NCBI RefSeq assembly: GCF_032854445.1
Contig: NC_088305.1
Coordinates: 2,301,001-2,365,000, forward strand
Direction of reading: 5' to 3'
Source of the DNA: Liolophura sinensis
Lineage: Eukaryota; Mollusca; Polyplacophora; Chitonida; Chitonidae
DNA length: 64,000 nt
Every line of letters begins with the position of its first letter. Position 1 is the first letter of the stretch. The notes under the pieces were generated by a model. That model was not told where the DNA came from. It made no database searches and saw only the letters and a program-made list of their open reading frames with translations. Both the position numbers and the translations under genes were made by a program. This document shows, in pieces, positions 11,986-19,600 of this stretch.

Positions 11986-12556
11986 ACTTAACGATAAAGA
12001 GGACTTCGGAAATTCATCTCTGAATCGTCCCTGACAAAAAATAAACAATCATAAATCACACCCTTTTCATGTAAAATTAGACTTAATCAATCGTAATCAA
12101 GTGATACCGTGACCAAATCAATCACAAAAGCACAGAAAATCAAACACCGCTTTTCTTTGTATATATTTATTTGACGATAAAATTAACATACAGACGACGA
12201 GATTCAGTAAATAGACAATACAGTTTTGGTTCACACAAAATACGTCAGATGATTAATAACAAATGAGTTATATATTGTAACAGACCTGATCAGAAGAGCT
12301 TCCACAAAGGGAGACAATTATGTATCTACAAGTCGACGAGGTGGTTCCTTTAACAGGGCTCCTCACCAGGAGTGTTTCTGTAAATCTTTATTGCTTAGCT
12401 AACAGTAATTCGGAAGCACAAAGAAGGTAGGCGTCATCTCAACATTTGTCGTTTAATTATCTCTCCCCAAAATATTGATTGAGAATTCTTTTCGGTGTCA
12501 AAAATCCCTGAATTTGTTAACCTATTCAGAGAGTTTTGACCCAGTGTAGGTGTATG

Positions 12557-12564
12557 TATAAAAG
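12557..12564 (+). promoter_or_regulatory. Isolated TATAAAAG
   Basis: A TATA-like octamer on the plus strand with no CCAAT or other support and a MITE-like element starting 50 bp downstream. It may be chance in AT-rich DNA. Confidence 0.12.
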
Positions 12565-12613
12565 CCAGGCGTGCCTGAGAAAGGCTCTGTGTTGTAGCAC
12601 TGCAATAACGGAA

Positions 12614-12777
12614 ACAGGGGCCGGTTGTTCAAAGTTGCCTTAAAAGTTAAGCCATTTAAGCCAGTTAAGTCTTAATACCAGTCTTGGTCTAATACAAAAC
12701 CAATGGCACTTTAATCCAGACTAAAGTTAATACAGCGCTTGACTTCAAGTACACTTCTGAACAATTCGACCCTGGGA
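12614..12777. mobile_element. Foldback MITE-like element, copy 2
   Basis: Left end CAGGGGCCGGTTGTTCAAA and right end TTCTGAACAATTCGACCCTG are imperfect inverted repeats. The interior shares CTTAATACCAGTCTT and TCTAATACAAAACCA with the copy at 1.9 kb. Confidence 0.6.
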
Positions 12778-13129
12778 TCTAAATGGTAGTATAAAAAAAT
12801 AAGGCATGATGGGGCAGCGGAAATTACGTCATCGGCGTTGCAAAGCAATTCACAGAAATGTGTGTTAATACTTGAAGGGTGGTGTATATGACTTTGAATT
12901 GAAAAACCGATAGCTGCATTGACAGAGAACGCTGGACTTGTACATGCAAAATGATCACCGTCAGTATGCATTGGATGCAATTTACGCCAGTCCTCTGCAG
13001 CATACAGTATTTTAACAACAACAGAGGATTATAATACTGTTTATGAAACCGTTTTACTTTCAATGGACTTGTTTATTTACTTCTGGTTTTGGAGCAGAGG
13101 AGTTGGATTCGAGCACGTGATTACACTGA

Positions 13130-13229
13130 CCAATGGCTGATCGGTTCCGACTGACCAATGGTTGATCGGTTCCGACTACCAATGATTGATCGGCTTTGTC
13201 GAGAGGATAGATAGAAAGAGGTATAAAAG
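13130..13229 (+). promoter_or_regulatory. Triple CCAAT array plus TATA box
   Basis: Three CCAAT boxes at 13130, 13155 and 13179 sit in a 25-bp tandem unit (CTGACCAATGGTTGATCGGT). A TATAAAAG follows at 13222-13229, 39 bp after the last CCAAT. The expected start is near 13252. No protein-coding exon is obvious downstream; the first ATG at 13297 gives only eight codons. A CTTAG/GTATAC donor at about 13271 could end a non-coding first exon. CCAAT boxes work in either direction. Confidence 0.4.
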
Positions 13230-13630
13230 CAGTAAATAGCACAGTGCGTGGCTCAGCAGCTGCGCGCTTAGGTATACAGCACCGAAAGACCCAAAGATGG
13301 TCACCGTTACACACAGGGTTTGAATGGGTATCACGTCAGACAAAACCTTCCATGCATAAAGATGTAAAAATAAGCATTTATAAAAGCTGTCTTTTCAATT
13401 TTTGACCAAACTGCCATCAGCGGTAAATACTGAATGTAACGCTTAAATTACTCTTTTGAACCAGCATCAAAACTTTGATTGGTACAATACTACGTTGCTC
13501 AGAAATATATAGCAATGATTTACCAAGGCATGTTTGTACTGATGTCAACAGAAGAAGTAAAGGGTCACCGTACATGACAAACTGACCGGTCAGACCTCGG
13601 CATAACACACGGCAGACTAATATTTTATTC

Positions 13631-13690
13631 ATTTATTTGATTGGTGTTTTGCCCGGAACTCAAGAATATTTCCCTTATACCACGGTGGGT
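13631..13690 (-). mobile_element. SINE (family 1) 3'-end fragment
   Basis: Only the tail and 3' block remain (minus strand GAATATTCTTGAGTTCCGGG, then CAAAACACCAATCAAAT). Confidence 0.7.
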
Positions 13691-14159
13691 AGATCATTAA
13701 GTTAAAATGCAGCACACATATGGGTAATTTTGTGGCACTGCGCCAAAACCATAACTTATACACAGAAAAATTTATTTAGATTCGTAGGCCACTAATTTAC
13801 AAAAAGTCTTTGTTCTATTCTATGATGAAATTCACGATGATACGAAACGGTAGAGCGTCAATTTAAATTGAAAATTGCGTGAGTCTGACGGGCAGTCAAG
13901 CCTTTAGGTGCGAGTAAGACAGCAAGTACCCAGATGTCCGCAGTATCGAATTAGCACAGGCTGTTTGTATGACGGACAAAGCTATATATGGAGAGAGAAT
14001 GGCCGAGAGAGAAAGGAGAGACAATCATCGGATGCGATCCACCCTGACTAGAACTGTCACATTATTTACAGCAGCCTCGAACATGCAACAAAGAAATAGT
14101 TAAGTTGTCATTTTAAAAATCATGTATATATTTACACCCCCAACCCCAAGAAACTGCCC

Positions 14160-14650
14160 ACAGTAAGCAGCGCTAGCGTTGTTGTCGCTGAGAAATAGTT
14201 TCACATCCCAGTGATCACAGGAAAATGTGTACATAAAAGAGTCCACCGTAAGCAAGCGTTGTTGACATTGCGAAATACAGTTCTGAGACCCAATAATTAC
14301 TGGCAAGTGTGTACATAAAACAGTCCATCGTAAGCAGCGCAAGCGTTGTTGACATTGCGAAATACAGTTCCGAGACCCAATAATTACTGGCAAGTGTGTA
14401 CATAAAACAGTCCATCGTAAGCATCGCAAGCATTGTTGACATTGCAAAATACGGTTCTGAGGCCCAATAATTACTCGGAAGTGTGTACATAAGACAGTAC
14501 ACCGTAAGCAAGCACTAGCGTTGTTGTCACTGAGAAATACAGTTTTGCGGCCCAATAATTACTGGGAAGTGTGTACTTAAAACAGTACACCGTAAGCAGC
14601 GCAAACTTTGTTGCCATTGCGAAATACAGGCAAATGTACGTCCTAATGAT
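14160..14650. repeat. 87-bp minisatellite
   Basis: The marker GCGTTGTTGACATTGC-like segment recurs at 14176, 14256, 14343, 14430, 14518 and 14605 (spacing 80, 87, 87, 88, 87). Since 87 is divisible by three, a spurious 151-codon frame is open on the minus strand. Confidence 0.9.
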
Positions 14651-14679
14651 CACAAAAGTCTATGCATAAAATATTAAAT

Positions 14680-14880
14680 AGCAACAAGCATTGACAAAGT
14701 TGCCACTGACAAGCACGGAACTTTCATCCCCATAACCATGAAGGAAGTCCATCGTAACAAGCATTGAAAAAGTTGCCACTGACAAACTCAGCACTTTAAC
14801 CCCATAAATAATGAAAGAAGTCTATTGTAACAAGCATAAACGAAGTTGCCACTGACAAGCACCGAATTACATCTTCACCC
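14680..14880. repeat. 73-bp minisatellite related to the preceding array
   Basis: GTTGCCACTGACAA recurs at about 14699, 14773 and 14845. It shares CATCGTAA and a GTTG-rich segment with the 87-bp array, so it may be a deleted derivative. Confidence 0.75.
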
Positions 14881-15876
14881 TCTTGCTGGCCTCAGTCAGT
14901 ATAGGGAAGGCGGTAAATAACGCATTCCATAGCAACAAGCTCCCGTAATCGCTTCGAAGTCAGAACAGTATATGTGATAGTTGAAAGTTTCTGAGTCATT
15001 CTCAAGCTGCCGTATTCACACCCGTGTCTATCAACAACAGCATGGACAGTTCTGCTGATGGTCCGTTTTACGAAGCTGTCATAATTTGTAGCTGGCGTTA
15101 TGGCAAATGTGCTTGACACAACTTCACAACAACTCTTTATAACAGAAGAATTCCGCTAAAAATCCCGGTGAAGGGACAAAACTCCTGCATACCCAGCACA
15201 AACTTCGTTCCACGGCATACACTTTTTGCTTCGACCAGCATCGAAGAGTTTCCTTACCATGAGCGTTACGAAGTCATGTACACTAAACAAACCCTTTACC
15301 GGATTCCCCAGTGAATTAGTGTGCCTGTGTCCAACCCGACAATTGTCTGATATACATACTTACACGCGCGTGCGCGCCAGTCAGTAAGCAATTTATGTAA
15401 TACTGCTCAAGGCATAAACAGTCAGTTTCTCTCCCTAACCACAGCCTAGGGGTCTCCACGCTCTTTCTTCAGCGTCTGTTTCATTTACTCGACTTCGGCT
15501 AATCCTTCACAATGAATTGCTCAATATGAATTTTCTTCGTAGTCATAGGACCGAGTAACATGTAAACAAGCGTCTATCTGAAAACATGAAAATATCGCTT
15601 CTATTCCAGATTTCGTAGTCATTTTCTCAGTCATTTCAGCCTTCTCCGACCTTCATTCTGACGTCACTCTCAAATGTGACGTCATTCTGTTATATTGTCA
15701 CTCGGATCTCCGATAATCCCTTCACAAATGATATTCACAGAATTTCAAGGTCATAGAATTTTGAGCGAAAGGAATGCATACAGTATTCATTCAGAGCAAA
15801 AGCACAGATATTCACCAGTTTACTGCACGCATGCGCATCTCGCGTGACGGGATTAAAGGCAATCCCTGGTTAATTG

Positions 15877-16633
15877 TCAATATATCATTTCCCCTTCGTC
15901 TCCCATACTTATCTGGTTGTTTATTCGAGAGTCTAAAAGGACTACGTTTCCAGACTTATTAACATATACGGGCTTGGGCGTCACCTGATAGCCGCCATTC
16001 ATTCTTGGCGTGATACCGTACGAGTTGCGGGGGCCGTGTTCCGCCGAGAGACCGGTTGTAGGGGGCGCTCTTCTCGGCTTAGTAACGATGGCGTAGTCGT
16101 CACCATCTACTGAATAATGTTCTACGTCCGCTAGTACATCAGCGGTATTCGGGACATTGTCATACTGTTCGTCCAACGAGTCGCAGTCTCCATGAGGACT
16201 AGACGGGTGGGGCGGTGTGTAACCTTGACGACAGTCGTCTGGGTCTTCATATAGTGCAATGCGCGGGTACCCACTATCTTGTGACGTCAGTGCCGATGCA
16301 TCGTCATCAATGCTTGCATACGACGAGTAAGTGTGGTCCACGACGTCTGGCCGGCTACCGCGATGTGATTTTCCTACGCCATTTGGCAAAGGGACGGAAT
16401 CGTCGTCGTCAATCGTCATATAGTGTTGCTTGGTGGGAGAATTTTCGCACCGATCGTCCCGGAGGCCATTGATGATTAAATCTTCATCTAAATCCTCGAT
16501 GGAACATTTTCCCGGCTTGTGTCCATTCATTCCAACATGGTCAAATTTCGTCGCCTCGGATTCTTTTGACCTTCGACGCGCGATTGCCAGAGCTTCCGCT
16601 TCTCGGAGCTTGTAGTTTCCTGTTTGTATAGTC
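15877..16633 (-). CDS. Terminal exon: tyrosine-rich cytoplasmic tail and stop codon
   Basis: Acceptor TTTTAG, entered in phase 2, 251 codons plus stop. It starts with a basic, probably helical juxtamembrane part (KLREAEALAIARRRSKESE) and then is acidic and probably disordered. Fourteen tyrosines are present. YDNV and YVNK match the pYxN consensus for Grb2-type SH2 domains. YMTI, YASI and YAIV match Yxx-hydrophobic sorting or SH2 motifs. A PPHPSSP segment is also present. The open frame continues upstream past the acceptor to 16701, but the residues before KTIQTGNY are intron. No clear poly(A) signal was found within a few hundred bases after the stop. Confidence 0.8.
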
Positions 16634-19600
16634 CTAAAACATAAACGTGTAACATCATGAAGCAAAAAACTTTGGATTCTTGAGGGCAAGCGTTTTAACA
16701 ACCTTCATGTTTTTAAATATCTATTCCACTACATTTTGAAAGTCATTGCATCTTTATTGAATTGTTGAAACTGGAATGAATGAACGTTTGTTTAATATTA
16801 TTATGTTTATTTATATAGATTAGTATTTTACGCGATACTCAAGAATATTTCACTTATACGACGGCGGCCAGCATTATGGTGTCCAGAAACCAGAGCTGGA
16901 ATATTATTATGTACCGGTAATTATATTTCAATTTATACTGCAAAATATAGGATGTGACCAAAATTTTAAAAATCCTTTCTGCACTTTACTGTTTCCATGT
17001 CGTTCATACAGACAAGGTAAAATATCACTGGCATTAACATTTATATTTATCGTGTATGAGTGTCACCTGCATGGCTCCGCGGATTCAAACTTCTAAGATA
17101 TATTCAGTCATTACTTTTGGCATACGACAACAAGAACGACTGTCAGAATAATGACCATCACTAAATGCTTACTTGTGGCAGACGACCGCAATGGCCGCTA
17201 TCAAGATAGCGATGATTATGCCAGCCAAAGTCAAAATCAGAACCATTTCTGTAAAAGACAACGAATAAAAAGATATCAACCTTTGTTCTCCAAGAATAGT
17301 CAGAATTGGGATAAAAGCTGTTTACTATGATTCACAACATTAACCAACAATATTAGAACAAGAAACAAAAACTCGTCTAGGGGTTAAGCAGAGCAGGCTG
17401 TAACAGCTCTGAAAGCTGTGCCATTTTATTTAAAGCCACTTTCCACACTCCTTTTGTCATTTAAAGGCGGAGTCTGCTTCCCACCAGACCTGCCTCAATA
17501 TTCACATATTTGCATCATGACCGTTACCAGACTTAAAACACAACACAGTTGCAGAATATTAATTTTGGGTCGACTGGAACTTGGCTTATTACACATAGTG
17601 GAGCAAATAAATACTGTACTTGGCATCCTTCCAAAGGACCATATCACAGAGTATTGTCTTACTTTGGCTAACTGACAGCGACAACAGCAATGTCTGACCA
17701 TGGCTGATTACTCACTCAGTGTTCGATTCATTTTCTCTGGATTTTTTGTCTTCTTTGAATCGTCAGCAGTCTCTTTGAGTACACCTACAGAAACAAAACA
17801 TACAATGTTGGATATAGTAACAGCGAAGTTTAGTTCTCTGGCGATCAGGCGATTTGAAAACAAAACAATGAAAAGAATGTTAAGGTAAACAAAAAACATT
17901 TCCGTGAATTGCTCACACGATGGTTATTGAATGATCGAGCCCGAAAACACCACGGAAATAATCATTCTATCACTGAACACACACACAAAACTTGTAGAAA
18001 ACTTTCCTTGTTATATAATAATAGTTTTCATGACTTAGCATTAAAATTCTCCTCAAGAATATATTTTTTATTGGTTTTATGACACATTTCACTTATACGA
18101 ATACGGACAGCATTACGGTGAGAGAAAACACAACCATCCTCAAGATTGTGGAAGATCTTCCCACGTACGACCTGAGTGGACACCAACATGGGCCGGACCT
18201 GAACTCACAGCGATTACTCTGGTGAAAGGCTCCTGGGTCACTGTGCTGCGCAAGCACGGTAATTACTTGGTATCCATATCTACACACACCCTTCTCCCGC
18301 TCCCCGCCTCACAAACTCACACTTACCGCTCCTCTTCTGTTGTTCTCCACCCCCTCCCTCTGTAGTCAGGCTCAGCAGATCGACCACGGGCACGGTAGGC
18401 CTGCGGGTGACGGGTGGGGCCTTAGTCGGCTCTCCCCCACATGGGATCGTGTACATCGGGTTCCCTCGACCATCGTCTAGGTTCTGCGGATAGTCCACTG
18501 TGGATCAAGGGCATATCACCACATGAGATGGTACATGGATAACTGATTGGTGCCGGTGCTTGGAGGAATGGATGCATTGTTTGACCAAACATTAGGACTA
18601 AACGTAAGTGTACGTAAAAAGTGTACTGTACAACAGTAAATCACTACCTTAGGTACAATGGAGTGATCAATGGTGTATGTGTTATACTGTGTATTCAGAG
18701 AATAAGAAAATTTATGCCCAATTTTTTCTTCCATATAAGAACAAAATTGACACAGCCAGCCCATAGATCAAATATAAGGGTCATGTCTGACATTCGTATA
18801 CCACTGCAAGATCCATTCCAAAACAACGTTTAACACTAGCTCCCACAGACAAAGGTATGTAAGAAATTATACAAATAGGAAATTAAGCCGGTAACCCACA
18901 AGAGAGAAGCGGTCATCAGTTTTCAATGATGCAGGGCAGACATTGGATATCCCTGGCATGAATTCCATATCAAAGTTCAAATTCGTAGTCCATGAATGAG
19001 TTCTAGGTCAAATAACAATTAAACAAGGTATCTCAGTCGTGCTTTGATTGCAACTGTTCATAAAGGCAATTTGCAGATGTAATGAACATGGCTGCCTTTA
19101 CAGCCCCTAGCCCCAGGTTAAGCGGCATTAGATACAGTTCGAAAATGACGAGCGTTACAAGCCTTAACCGAACAGATTGTGATTCAAAAGTAACGGACGA
19201 TTACGTCTTTCCCGTTAATATGTAAGGATCTCATACTACAAGAGGCGCCATCTATGATGTTACACATGACATGCTGGTCTGTATAAAAGCTGTCTACAAG
19301 ATAGACGGTTAGGCTCGGCAACCCGCGCCATCTATGTTGTTAAATACCATGTAAGCGAAAGATATGTACATAAGGATAACAGCGCCGTCTATGTGGTTGA
19401 TCGCAATGAAAATCGCCAGAGATTCTGAATGCTCTGTCCATACCTGCCAACGAGAGTGTTATACTCATTGTAAAATTTGAGAAACTTAGAATGAAGGCAT
19501 TTGATAGAGTATCCTTGACAGACCAGTTTTTGAACTAACAACTTGTGACTCAGATTAAAGTCATCGCAACTTACGCAAGATCTGACAAATGCTACAAAGC

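Noticed and set aside
13120-13300. Histone gene promoter
   Set aside because: CCAAT plus TATA fits, but no histone reading frame or 3' stem-loop follows.
14100-14555. 151-codon cysteine-rich repeat protein
   Set aside because: Direct translation of the 87-bp tandem array.
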